From: G963665495 sp963665495
GTDB taxonomy: Bacteria > Desulfobacterota > Desulfovibrionia > Desulfovibrionales > Desulfovibrionaceae
Direction of reading: 5' to 3'
Length of the DNA stretch: 64,000 nucleotides
Assembly: GCA_963665495.1 (NCBI GenBank)
Contig: OY762289.1
Coordinates: 1,054,001-1,118,000 of the forward strand
The position numbers were made by a program, and so were the translations under genes. How positions within the stretch are numbered: the first letter of the stretch is position 1; every line of letters starts with the position of its first letter. Positions 1 to 8,185 of the stretch are shown here, piece by piece. The notes beneath the pieces were generated by a model that ran no database searches, was not told the DNA's origin, and saw only the letters and a program-made list of their open reading frames with translations.

Positions 1-1
1 T

Positions 2-436
2 GTCGTCAGCATAGGCAGTTCCATGGAAGCCAGCATTCTCGCCACGCTCACCCTCAAGGAAGTGGGAGCACGGGAAATCTGGGTAAAGGCCTTGAGTGAG
101 CAACATGAAGCCATACTGAACAAACTTGGTGCCGATCATGTGCTTTTTCCCGAAAGTCTCGTGGCGCAACAGCTTGCGCACCGACTGGTGATTCCCGGAC
201 TGACCAATTATCTGGGTATGGGTAAAAGCATCGCGCTGCAGGAACGTGAGGCGAAGCAATGGGCAGGGAGGAGCCTGCGTGAATTGAATTTTACAAACCG
301 CAACAATATTCTTGTTGTCGCCATCAAAGGCAAAGGTGATTCGGATTTTACGTTTATTCCCAGTGCGGATACGACTCTTAATGAAGACGACACGCTGGTG
401 ATAATCGGCAAGGAAAAGGATTTGAGCGCTCTGTAG
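2..436 (+). CDS. ktrA: KtrA/TrkA-type K+ channel regulatory subunit (5' truncated)
   Basis: The gene enters from the left edge: the frame is open from base 2 and reads VVSIGSS before the first Met, which matches the 'V(A/S)IG' strand of RCK N domains, so the Met at 23 is not the start. What remains is the end of the Rossmann RCK_N domain and a complete RCK_C domain ending in the typical D-T-L-V-I-I-G strand. Such cytosolic subunits gate a KtrB/TrkH K+ channel in response to nucleotide. The channel gene should lie upstream, outside the window. Family assignment is solid; KtrA versus TrkA naming is inferred from the single-RCK size. Confidence 0.85.
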   Translation, partial: VVSIGSSMEASILATLTLKEVGAREIWVKALSEQHEAILNKLGADHVLFPESLVAQQLAHRLVIPGLTNYLGMGKSIALQEREAKQWAGRSLRELNFTNRNNILVVAIKGKGDSDFTFIPSADTTLNEDDTLVIIGKEKDLSAL

Positions 437-556
437 CTGTGAATTCCGATTTTTCGCAAAATTCGTATGACTCCTGATGGCGAATTTTCTTTTTTTAAGG
501 CTGGGACATTTGAAAATTAATTGTGCACCAGTTCCAAGCCTGCTATCCTCTTGAAC

Positions 557-1837
557 ATGAATGGAACCACTGCGACTCATAACTGCCGACATACGCAACT
601 CTGGTTGCACACCGTACGCGTTATTGTTGTTGTCAGCGTACTGCTGGCAGCAACGGCAGCAAACGGACTCTGCAAAGAACTCAAAGTCCGTTACGGATTC
701 CATCGCGAGTTTCCTCCTTTTTCCTATGAAGAAAACGGTACCCCTGCCGGATTCGATATTGAATTGATTCAGGCTGCGTTACGCGACAACGACATCAAGC
801 TGTTTTTGCTCCCCATGCGCTGGGATAACGCTCTGGACGAGCTGGCTCGCGGCAGTATCTCCGTCACTTCCGGCGTAGTTAAAACTAAAAGGCGGGAGAT
901 ATTGTTCAATTTCAGCAACCGCCCGTCATCCACGTTGTACTGCCGCTTTTTTACCTTGAACAGCAAACGGCTGGCCAACGTCGACGCTTTTCGGGGCAGG
1001 CGTGTCGGCGTGGAGGAAAATTCCTATTACCAGCGTTTGCTCGAACGCTTCGGCGGAGTCAACATCAAGCTTTTTAATCGCAAGCTTGAAGGACTCAGAG
1101 CCGTTCTCAACGGATATGTCGAAGCGTACTTCGGAGCGGATAAAATCGTCGAATGGTATCTGAACAAAGATAAGCTGAAGGGGATCAGCCCTGTCGGACA
1201 GCCGTTGCAGGTGGTGCAGCTTTATTTTGCGGTCAATAAAGATGAAACAGAGCTGTACCAGAGGCTCAACAAAGGGCTGGACCGCATCTGGGACAATGGC
1301 GAGTATGATAAAATCTACAAAAAATGGTTTCTGCCCGACCTGGGCAAGGCGGACATAGAAACCATGGTCAAGGCGGCGAAGAAAGCCCTGGCCAACGCCT
1401 ATGCACCCTATTCGCAAGAAATTTTTGGCGCCGCCCTGCAGGGTAAGACAGGAAAAATCTACCAGGGAAGCAGCATAGAAAACGGTTTGCCCGCCCTGAC
1501 TGTGGGGGCGCTGCGTGTAGCCGTTCTTCGCGCCGTATCCGAAGGCGAAGAAGAATTCATCAGCGCGGTAAAGGTTGATATGAATGGCCAGGCTGTGCCT
1601 CCCAACGCGGACGAGCGTCGGGTTCTCCAGGAATTCGGCCGGGGCATTCAAGTTATCACAGAGCCCAAAAAGGACGAATATCGCGTACAGATGGTTTCGG
1701 AATTTTTGCCCTATCCGGATGAAGTCCGCGCTGTGCCGGTTCCTGGAACCAATACGCAACCCGCCGCCAGACCCAATACCCAGACCATGCAGGCACCAAG
1801 AAGCTACCCTGGGCGTCCGCCCAATGATGCGAATTAG
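557..1837 (+). CDS. Periplasmic amino-acid-type binding protein fused to an inactive cytidine-deaminase-like domain
   Basis: A signal peptide (hydrophobic stretch about residues 19-36) is followed by an SBP_bac_3 domain at about 40-265 (YGFHREFPPFSYEENG opening and ENGEYDKIYKKW-like closing helix). Residues about 268-365 then follow the cytidine deaminase template closely: A-Y-A-P-Y-S, G-A-A-L, S-S-I-E-N, A-V-S-E-G-E and R-R-V-L-Q-E-F-G are all in order. The zinc and catalytic residues are gone: G317 and L319 sit where Cys and Glu belong, and N350 and E353 replace the Cys pair. The last 35 residues are rich in Pro, Gln and Asn. No transporter permease adjoins. I chose ATG 557; a TTG at 521 is in frame but has no ribosome site. 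The role is unknown; a ligand sensor is possible. Confidence 0.85.
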   Translation: MNGTTATHNCRHTQLWLHTVRVIVVVSVLLAATAANGLCKELKVRYGFHREFPPFSYEENGTPAGFDIELIQAALRDNDIKLFLLPMRWDNALDELARGSISVTSGVVKTKRREILFNFSNRPSSTLYCRFFTLNSKRLANVDAFRGRRVGVEENSYYQRLLERFGGVNIKLFNRKLEGLRAVLNGYVEAYFGADKIVEWYLNKDKLKGISPVGQPLQVVQLYFAVNKDETELYQRLNKGLDRIWDNGEYDKIYKKWFLPDLGKADIETMVKAAKKALANAYAPYSQEIFGAALQGKTGKIYQGSSIENGLPALTVGALRVAVLRAVSEGEEEFISAVKVDMNGQAVPPNADERRVLQEFGRGIQVITEPKKDEYRVQMVSEFLPYPDEVRAVPVPGTNTQPAARPNTQTMQAPRSYPGRPPNDAN

Positions 1838-1869
1838 TTCTTTGTTGCATAAGCCTTTGGAATGAAACC

Positions 1870-2517
1870 GTGACCTTAATCAGGAACCGTAAAGTGCTTA
1901 GTGCTTTTTTCTCAAAACAGGCCAGAAGGCCGACGGGCTTGTTTGGTCGATGGTATGTTCCTCGAGTCTTTGACAAGAAGAATTTTCCCTTAAACGACTT
2001 CATGTATACGGTCCTTGCCGCCAGGGAAAACGATCATCTGCTTGAACTCGGCTTCGGCACTGGAAGCTTGATACGGCGTATTGCGGATGCTGTGGATTCT
2101 GTGCGGGTCGAAGGTGTGGATTTTTCCAGGCAGATGTACGGCGTGGCCAAAAAAAGAAACAAGGCGCATCTGCGGCAAGGGAAAGTGATCCTGAAGTTAG
2201 GAGATTTTGCCGCATTGCCTTACGAGGCTGATTCTTTTGATGCGGTGTATACCGTGAATACGGTTTATTTCTGGCAAAAGCCTGAAGAGATGGTGCGCAA
2301 GATTTATCGCATTCTCAAGCCTGGCGGGCGCCTGTTGGTCGGCTACCATGACAGGGCGGACATAGCGGATATGTCCTTAAGCAAAGAGATCTTTCAGTTG
2401 TACTCGGAACAGGAAATGCGCGACCTGCTGGCGTCAAGCTTTGATCCGGAGGCGATTTCACAGCTGACGCATCGTGGAAAGGGCAAGCCCTGCCAATGCG
2501 CCGTAGGAATCAAATAA
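1870..2517 (+). CDS. Class I SAM-dependent methyltransferase
   Basis: A 215-residue protein with the class I methyltransferase fold. Motif I LELGFGTG lies near residue 58, an acidic residue ends strand 2 (EGVDFS), strand 4 is FDAVYTVNTVYFW and the post-motif is LKPGGRLLVGYHD. The N-terminal part (RRPTGLFGRW) is the short lid often seen in phosphatidylethanolamine or small-molecule methyltransferases of the Methyltransf_11 group. The start is GTG. It follows the preceding binding-protein gene by 32 bases and may be cotranscribed. The substrate cannot be told from sequence. Confidence 0.85.
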   Translation: MTLIRNRKVLSAFFSKQARRPTGLFGRWYVPRVFDKKNFPLNDFMYTVLAARENDHLLELGFGTGSLIRRIADAVDSVRVEGVDFSRQMYGVAKKRNKAHLRQGKVILKLGDFAALPYEADSFDAVYTVNTVYFWQKPEEMVRKIYRILKPGGRLLVGYHDRADIADMSLSKEIFQLYSEQEMRDLLASSFDPEAISQLTHRGKGKPCQCAVGIK

Positions 2518-2539
2518 CCGTCCCTCGAGTTTTCAGGCA

Positions 2540-2779
2540 TCACTCGGCTCCAGCGCTTCCCGACGCGTCGGCAGCCGCGTTTCTCAACTGAATCAGCAGT
2601 TTCTCCTGATCAAAACCGTAGCGTTCCGCCACTTCCCCGATACTGTCGAATAAGTGCGTACAGAGCAGGCATACGCCTGCGGATGCGTCATAGGAGCGGA
2701 AAACCGGTTCCGTGGCGCCATTCAGACTCACGGCGTCCAGCAGAGTCATTTCCGGGGTAAAAGTAAGTTCCTTGGACAT
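2540..2779 (-). CDS. DUF1858-like redox-disulfide protein
   Basis: A small 79-residue protein with the layout of the DUF1858 / hybrid-cluster-protein-associated redox disulfide family: an N-terminal 'TPEMTLLDAV' segment, then C-L-L-C before 'FDSIGEVAERYGFD' and a final helix. The CxxC pair is the presumed redox site. It is the last gene of the leftward yedE-yedF-DUF3343-kinase cluster, starting 23 bases after the kinase-like gene. That suggests a part in the same sulfur or selenium chemistry. Family is likely; role is inferred from context. Confidence 0.7.
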   Translation of the reverse strand: MSKELTFTPEMTLLDAVSLNGATEPVFRSYDASAGVCLLCTHLFDSIGEVAERYGFDQEKLLIQLRNAAADASGSAGAE

Positions 2780-2802
2780 TGGTACACCCGTTTTCGCCTG
2801 GA

Positions 2803-3663
2803 TCAGGTCTCGTTCAGGGCCTGTTCCAGGGCAGTCGGTATCTGTTCAATCAGCTCCAGGATCTGGGAAGCAGGTGACGGTGCGCAGAGGACACCCGCCA
2901 GGCGGTTGGCCCTGGCGGCTGTCAGAGCCGCGCGGATCAGATCCAGTCCGGCTTCGGTCAAACCGGCTACAATGCCGGTGAGCGTATCGCCGGTACCGCC
3001 GATTGCCTCCATGGCGGGCACGGAGGGCTCGGAAAGGGTGGCGCGAATGCCGGAGTCGTCAGCGATATAATCACTTGCGCCTTTGACCAGCAGGTGGCGC
3101 GCCGCATTTTCGTATTGGTAAGCGCGTTGAATGCACTCCGGGGTTTTGTCTTCATCCTGCAGGATAAAACCACGCGTATAAAATGGATGGGGGGCGGTTT
3201 CATCCGCAAGAAAGGCCAGTTCGCCCACATCCGGAGTGAACAGGTCGTATTCGGCGGCCTGTCCGCTCATTTTGGCCGCGTACATGAATCCGGCGTCGGC
3301 AATGAGCAGGGGGCGCGGCTGGCGGTTCTGGATGGCGAAAAGCACACGGTTGTGCCAGTCCACATCGGGCTGCAGATAGTGAAAAACAAGGGTACTGGAT
3401 GCGTCCTGGGCCAGTTCTTCGGTAAGCCGGGCGTAGAGTTCGCGGCTGCCGTTGCCCAGTCCGATGTCACCCGCCAGATAAGCCTGGGGAGCTTTGCGCC
3501 CCATGACCTGGAGGGTCTTGGCCGCGGCTGCCAGCAGAGCGGGCGTGCCCCTATTGACGGGGACGGATCTGCCGTTCAGCAGGATATTCTGCCCGTCCAG
3601 CACGGCCTCGCAGTGCGTCAGGGGGAAGCCCGCGTCCGGAACGGTTCCTATGACTGTAAGCAC
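2803..3663 (-). CDS. YjeF C-terminal/ribokinase-fold protein (NAD(P)H-hydrate dehydratase-like)
   Basis: A 286-residue protein whose C-terminal part carries the ribokinase-superfamily anion-hole motif G-G-T-G-D-T-L-T-G-I, as in the ADP/ATP-dependent NAD(P)H-hydrate dehydratase domain of YjeF and in ThiM-like kinases. The middle strand order (LLIADAGFM, LFTPDVGELAFL) also fits that fold, with D-V-G-E in the place of the usual N-x-x-E. There is no YjeF epimerase domain. It overlaps the end of the DUF3343 gene by 16 bases, so the two are translationally coupled. In this cluster the true substrate may not be NAD(P)H hydrate; it could be an unrecognised kinase linked to sulfur or selenium carriers. 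Confidence 0.75.
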   Translation of the reverse strand: MLTVIGTVPDAGFPLTHCEAVLDGQNILLNGRSVPVNRGTPALLAAAAKTLQVMGRKAPQAYLAGDIGLGNGSRELYARLTEELAQDASSTLVFHYLQPDVDWHNRVLFAIQNRQPRPLLIADAGFMYAAKMSGQAAEYDLFTPDVGELAFLADETAPHPFYTRGFILQDEDKTPECIQRAYQYENAARHLLVKGASDYIADDSGIRATLSEPSVPAMEAIGGTGDTLTGIVAGLTEAGLDLIRAALTAARANRLAGVLCAPSPASQILELIEQIPTALEQALNET

Positions 3664-4196
3664 AGGCGCTCCATTTCTGTAAAGGCAAGTTCAAGGGCAT
3701 AGCCGCAGAGCGTATGGCCGATATCCCGCGGACGCGGTGCCTCGTCAAGCCGTTTGCCCACGAGTTCGGACGCCAGATAGGGAACATCCGGACAACCGCC
3801 CCCGGAAATATTCACGATGACCAGGCTGTTTTTGTCCACCACCAGCTTCATGTTGGCGGCACGGACCATGAGATATTGGCCGTAGTCGCGGATGTTGAAA
3901 AGATCCACGGGACGTAGCAAGGGACTGCTGACGGGAACGACATCAAGCGGGGGATTTTGCACCTGCTCCAGCAGACGGATGATATGCAATTTTTCCATCA
4001 GGGAAAATTCGATGACCAGATCGCATCCCTTCTGAATTTCCGGGGGCGGGCCCATGACCTTGATATCCCAGCCGTTGGTTTTCAGTACTTTTTCCGCTCT
4101 GATAACCTCGCTGGTATTTTCAAATATCAGGAGACCGCGCCCCCGCGCGTCATATTTTTCAGCAGGCGCTTTTTTGCGCTTGAAGAACTTGAGCAT
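3648..4196 (-). CDS. DUF3343 (putative Se/S carrier-like) domain protein
   Basis: The first 80 residues match DUF3343: a basic start (KFFKRKKAP), then 'RGLLIFENTSEVIRAEKVL', 'W-D-I-K-V-M-G-P-P-P-E-I' and 'GCDLVIEF'. That order is typical of putative selenium/sulfur carrier-like proteins. The remaining 100 residues, with one Cys in 'GGGCPDVPYLA' and one in 'GHTLCGYALE', are an extra domain I do not recognise. The start at 4196 lies just after the yedF stop. A longer frame to 4268 would overlap yedF and is less likely. Context (yedE and yedF upstream) supports a role in persulfide or selenide trafficking. Confidence 0.75.
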   Translation of the reverse strand: MLKFFKRKKAPAEKYDARGRGLLIFENTSEVIRAEKVLKTNGWDIKVMGPPPEIQKGCDLVIEFSLMEKLHIIRLLEQVQNPPLDVVPVSSPLLRPVDLFNIRDYGQYLMVRAANMKLVVDKNSLVIVNISGGGCPDVPYLASELVGKRLDEAPRPRDIGHTLCGYALELAFTEMERLCLQS

Positions 4197-4204
4197 AGGA
4201 AGCT

Positions 4205-4423
4205 TTAATCGCTGTTGATGGTCAGGTGATACTCTCCTCCTGTTTCCACCAGATTCGTCACTTTCCATCCTTTGCTGGCCACGGCACGCGAAACATTTTC
4301 CTTGGATGCTTCGGTGTCCACCATGACAAGCAGTTCGCCTGAGCCCATTTGGCTGATTTTGTTCAAGGTGTCCAACACAGGTTGCGGACAGGACAGGCCG
4401 CGTGCGTCAACTGTTTCACTCAT
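4205..4423 (-). CDS. yedF: YedF/TusA-family sulfurtransferase-like protein
   Basis: A 72-residue TusA-fold protein. It opens with the family signature D-A-R-G-L-S-C-P-Q-P-V-L, in which the Cys is the persulfide-carrying residue, and continues with beta-alpha-beta elements ending in 'EYHLTINSD'. TusA/YedF proteins pass sulfur (or possibly selenium) between partners in the cytoplasm. A strong AAGGAG site precedes the ATG. It lies directly downstream of yedE, the membrane partner it is usually paired with, and 8 bases before the DUF3343 gene. Confidence 0.88.
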   Translation of the reverse strand: MSETVDARGLSCPQPVLDTLNKISQMGSGELLVMVDTEASKENVSRAVASKGWKVTNLVETGGEYHLTINSD

Positions 4424-4545
4424 TGCGATGTCTCCTTGGCGATTAAGCAGCAGTATGGATAGCGAATATTACAGCTGCTACGGAACCCTGAAAAAAGAAT
4501 GTTTTCGTTTAAACGAAGCCTTCAAAAAGTTGGAAGCCGGCCGTG

Positions 4546-5631
4546 TCAGGCAGCTTTTTTGCGCATGAAAAAGCCGATGTACAGGCAGACGAGCATGCCC
4601 ACCACCCAGGCGGCTACCCCGTGGGGCCCGAGTCCCTTGGGGGAGCTGGCCAGACCGAAGTTGTGGGCGAATGCAGCGCCGGTGATCATGCCGAAGACAA
4701 AGATCGCGGCGTCGCCGTCACCTTCCCCGGCCATGAACAACTGCCGTCCGGGGCATCCGCCGGCCAGCGCAAAGGCCAGGCCAGCCAGGACCATGCCCGC
4801 GAAGTTCCAAAAAGAGAGCGTGTGGGCAACGGGTTGGCCGTCAAAACCGACTTTGGTCTGCCCCAAAGCCAGGCTCACAACCAGAGCCGCGCCGAACAGT
4901 GCGAGAACTCCCGAAAGCAGATGACCGGAGCGGAAGAGAATCAGGTCGCGGAAAGCGCCCATGGTGCAAAAGCGGCTGCGCTGCGCAATATATCCTACAA
5001 CCAGGCCTACAATAAGGGAAATAATCAGCGCCGCGTGCATGGCGCCAGGGCCTTTTACGCTGTAAAACAATACTCCGGATTGTGGCTCGTCGGCTATCTG
5101 CGGGTAGATGAGCATTAGAGCGAGAAATCCGAGCATGACCAGCGGCATGAGCAGCCCGGCTGCCGCATGGGTTTTTTGCGTACGCCCGAGATTGTATCCG
5201 GATTTGAAAAACAAGGTGCCGATATAGATGCCCGCAATCAGGCCGAGGATGCCAAAAATGGCGTTGAGATCGCCTGCGGCCAGGCGCAGGATGGCGCGCC
5301 ACGGACAGCCAAGAAAGATCAAGGCGCCGATCATGGCAAAGATGCCGAGGATGAACCGGACTATGGGAGCCGAGCCAAGGCGCGGCCGGTAATCCTTGTG
5401 CAGCAGGGCGGCGATCAGGGAGCCCAGCACAAAAGCGATGATTTCAGGGCGCATATACTGAACAACTGCGGCGCGATGCAGGCCCAGGGCTCCGGCGATA
5501 TCCCTTTCAAAACAGGCAACGCAAATGCCCATGTTGCCGGGGTTGCCCCAATACTGAAGCAAGGGGGCGAAGACACCGATGAACAAGCCTACCGAGATAA
5601 TCCCAAAACGCGATGCGAAAAAGTTTTTCAT
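4546..5631 (-). CDS. yedE: YedE-family sulfur/selenium transporter
   Basis: A 361-residue integral membrane protein with about ten hydrophobic segments. It has the duplicated YeeE/YedE layout, with Cys-containing loops in each half: 'FLGCPWRA' in the first and 'GGCPGRQLF' in the second, plus 'SRFCTMGAFRD'. These cysteines form the relay in thiosulfate-type YeeE transporters. The YedE branch has been proposed to carry selenium compounds. Start ATG 5631 has GGGAG upstream; an earlier in-frame codon at 5655 lacks one. It is the first gene of the leftward cluster, so the promoter should be in the AT-rich 5640-5860 stretch. Confidence 0.85.
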   Translation of the reverse strand: MKNFFASRFGIISVGLFIGVFAPLLQYWGNPGNMGICVACFERDIAGALGLHRAAVVQYMRPEIIAFVLGSLIAALLHKDYRPRLGSAPIVRFILGIFAMIGALIFLGCPWRAILRLAAGDLNAIFGILGLIAGIYIGTLFFKSGYNLGRTQKTHAAAGLLMPLVMLGFLALMLIYPQIADEPQSGVLFYSVKGPGAMHAALIISLIVGLVVGYIAQRSRFCTMGAFRDLILFRSGHLLSGVLALFGAALVVSLALGQTKVGFDGQPVAHTLSFWNFAGMVLAGLAFALAGGCPGRQLFMAGEGDGDAAIFVFGMITGAAFAHNFGLASSPKGLGPHGVAAWVVGMLVCLYIGFFMRKKAA

Positions 5632-5863
5632 AGACTTTTTTCTCCCGTGTTGCATGCCCGGCGCGAATGAAATGGCGAGCAGTCAATGTTGCAGGAATAC
5701 GTATAATTTATTCAGGTAAGTTTTTCGCTACAGAAAACTTATGTTCAGCACAAATTGATTTATCTTATAAAAGGTCACGCTTTTTATAGATAAAAATAAT
5801 AAGAGAAGAAAATGCGTTTTATTTATAGCTCTTTGAAATAGTTGAGTCATTTGGGAAGTAGGG

Positions 5864-6079
5864 TCAGTTTTCGCTAGAATGATTGTCATGGCTGGCGACG
5901 TAAGGAGATTCGCTGCTTGTGCTGATCAAAAAGAGCAGGATCAGGAAAGGGATGATCACCAGTATCAAGATAATACTGCAGTTCAGGCTGCGTTTTCCTG
6001 TGGCTTCCAGTTCCTTTTCCAGTTCTTCGACCAGTTCCTGATCACTATTTTGTTGTTTGTTGTCGGTTTGTTCGTCCAT
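5864..6079 (-). CDS. Small single-pass membrane protein with acidic coiled-coil start
   Basis: A 71-residue protein. Residues 1-30 are polar and acidic with a short heptad-like run (ELVEELEKELEA). Residues about 33-53 form one strongly hydrophobic helix, and the tail 'SSESPYVASHDNHSSEN' is polar. A G-rich ribosome site lies 8 bases before the ATG. The gene stands alone between yedE and the histidine kinase gene. I do not recognise the family. The coding case rests on the clean start, the ribosome site and the plausible topology. Confidence 0.6.
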   Translation of the reverse strand: MDEQTDNKQQNSDQELVEELEKELEATGKRSLNCSIILILVIIPFLILLFLISTSSESPYVASHDNHSSEN

Positions 6080-6270
6080 AATTTATCCCCCCTCGCAAAG
6101 GAGAGTCCTTTTTTTGCAAGGTCTCACCAGTTTCAAGGTCCCAATACTACATTATGACAGCTTTGTGAAATTCAGAAAGCGAAAATTAGTAAAACTTTTC
6201 TTGCGTATCGCAAGTATCAATTCTTTTGTTTTTATCTTTTTTGGCGTAGAGTATTTTATCTGGAGAAAAA

Positions 6271-8166
6271 ATGTTTTCAATGCCGATTACAGTTTCCTCA
6301 TTTGGATTATATGTCTTGACGTCACCGTCTTTGCAAGGGAAAGACGGGCCCCTGTTTCAGAAAACAGTAAATGCCGTGGAGCCATTCGCTTTTTGTGAAA
6401 CAGCGGCAAACATGTGGATCGCGGTGTTCGTCGGTTTTTTGCTGGGCCTCGGCGTCATGCACTGGTATTTCAGGGCTCGCATACGCGCTTTGCAGGCCGA
6501 CAGGCCAGCATCGCAAGACAACAGGCGCGACGAAAACAGCACCACGATCTGTACGTCGGAACTCGCTTTCAATTCTTTTTCGTATTACCGCCAATTGGTT
6601 CAGATGTCCCCGGACGCTCTTGCGGTCTTTGATCCCGAAGGCAGCATTACGTATATTTCCCCCCAGGGGTTCAGATTGTTAGGAGTGAATTCCCTTGAGG
6701 AAATCATTTGCACCCATTTCAGCAAATGGCTGGTTCCGGATTCCATGGAACAAGCCATGCGGAATTTCAGCTCAGTACTCCAGGGCAACGCATCTCCGAC
6801 CACAGAGGTTAATGATTACGAACTGCTGCGGGCGGATGGAACCATCGTATACGCAGCGTTTCATTCCGTGCTGCTGCACAATTCCGAAGGCAGGATTTTA
6901 GGTGTTCTCTCGAATATTCGCGACATCACCGAAAGAAAACAAATAGAACGCGAACTGCGGCAGGCCAAAGAAATGGCCGAAGCTGCTAGCAGGCATAAAA
7001 GTGAATTCCTCGCCAACATGAGTCATGAAGTCCGTACTCCTCTGCATGGTGTTCTCGGTATGCTGCAGCTTCTTCAGGATGCAGACCTTGATGTAGAAAA
7101 CCATAAGCTGGCAGAGGCTGCGCTGAACTCCGGAAAAAGTTTATTAACCATTATAAGCGATGTGCTGGATTTTTCCAAGGTCGAAGCCGGAAAAATGGAA
7201 ATTTACATCGCCCCGTTTTCGTTGGTGGAGTTTCTCAATGAACTCAAAATGTTTTTTGCCTCCATTGCTTCGCAATCCGGTCTGGAGTTGCGGATATCTC
7301 TCAATTCAAACTGTCCGACGATAATTGTCAGCGATCAGGCCCGACTGCGGCAGGTACTCTACAACCTGGTAGGAAACGCGTTAAAATATACCGAAAGCGG
7401 GGGAGTAGCTCTGGATATACGGGCTTTCCCCGAGGAAACCGGGCAGGATACTGCGGATCAGGGCGAAAGTACGCCCAAACTTCGTTTTACCGTCTCCGAT
7501 ACGGGGCCGGGGATTCCGGAAGAGGACTTCGAGCTGGTCTTCGAACCCTTTGTGCAGCGGGCGCATGCGGTCAAACAGGGAACAGGTCTCGGGCTCTGCA
7601 TCGCCCGGCGGATCACGGGACTTCTGGACGGCAAACTTTGGATGGAAAGTGAAGTCGGCAAGGGTACGACCGTACACTTCGAAGTACCTTATCAGAGTCT
7701 TTCCTGGGATGAACTGCCCTATGAAATGCGCTTCTGCAGCCTGGAAGATTTCAGCATGTTTCCTGCACAGACAGGGTTACGCATTCTGGTGGCCGAGGAC
7801 AATAAGGTGAACCAGATATTGATCGAGCGGATGCTGCTGAAACTCGGGCATGAATCGCATATTGTGGAAAATGGAAAACTTGCCCTGCAAGCGTTGCGGC
7901 AGGGAAGTTTTGATTTGATTTTGATGGATATTCAGATGCCGGAAATGGACGGTTGTCAGGCCACCAGAGCCATCCGCCGTGGAGAGGTGGATGGCGTTCG
8001 TACGGATATTCCAATTATCGCCTTGACCGCTCATGCCTTGAAAGGAGACAAGGAATTTTTTCTGGAGCAGGGACTCAGCGATCATTTACCAAAACCGCTG
8101 GACTTGCGTTTGCTGCGAAATACCATTGCCAAAAATATGGACCCTGGGAGCAAAAAGGCAGTCTGA
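6271..8166 (+). CDS. Hybrid sensor histidine kinase (PAS-HisKA-HATPase-REC)
   Basis: A 631-residue hybrid kinase. One membrane helix lies at about 49-66, a PAS domain at about 107-220 (MSPDALAVFDPEGSITYIS, closing ITERKQIEREL), and a HisKA domain with phospho-acceptor H252 in ANMSHEVRTPLHG. HATPase_c has N, G1 (DTGPGIP) and G2 (GTGLGL) boxes, and the C-terminal receiver has D553 in LILMDIQMPEMDG. The start at 6271 has GGAG five bases upstream. An ATG at 6412 would begin just before the membrane helix, and the first 47 residues are not family-like. No response regulator or phosphotransfer gene adjoins, so the output partner is elsewhere. Confidence 0.9.
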   Translation: MFSMPITVSSFGLYVLTSPSLQGKDGPLFQKTVNAVEPFAFCETAANMWIAVFVGFLLGLGVMHWYFRARIRALQADRPASQDNRRDENSTTICTSELAFNSFSYYRQLVQMSPDALAVFDPEGSITYISPQGFRLLGVNSLEEIICTHFSKWLVPDSMEQAMRNFSSVLQGNASPTTEVNDYELLRADGTIVYAAFHSVLLHNSEGRILGVLSNIRDITERKQIERELRQAKEMAEAASRHKSEFLANMSHEVRTPLHGVLGMLQLLQDADLDVENHKLAEAALNSGKSLLTIISDVLDFSKVEAGKMEIYIAPFSLVEFLNELKMFFASIASQSGLELRISLNSNCPTIIVSDQARLRQVLYNLVGNALKYTESGGVALDIRAFPEETGQDTADQGESTPKLRFTVSDTGPGIPEEDFELVFEPFVQRAHAVKQGTGLGLCIARRITGLLDGKLWMESEVGKGTTVHFEVPYQSLSWDELPYEMRFCSLEDFSMFPAQTGLRILVAEDNKVNQILIERMLLKLGHESHIVENGKLALQALRQGSFDLILMDIQMPEMDGCQATRAIRRGEVDGVRTDIPIIALTAHALKGDKEFFLEQGLSDHLPKPLDLRLLRNTIAKNMDPGSKKAV

Positions 8167-8185
8167 GCTGCCCGGCAGCATGTCG

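Noticed and set aside
926..1759. 277-residue minus-strand frame
   Set aside because: It is antisense to the binding-protein/pseudo-deaminase gene, which has clear domain matches, and lacks a ribosome site or protein-like features.
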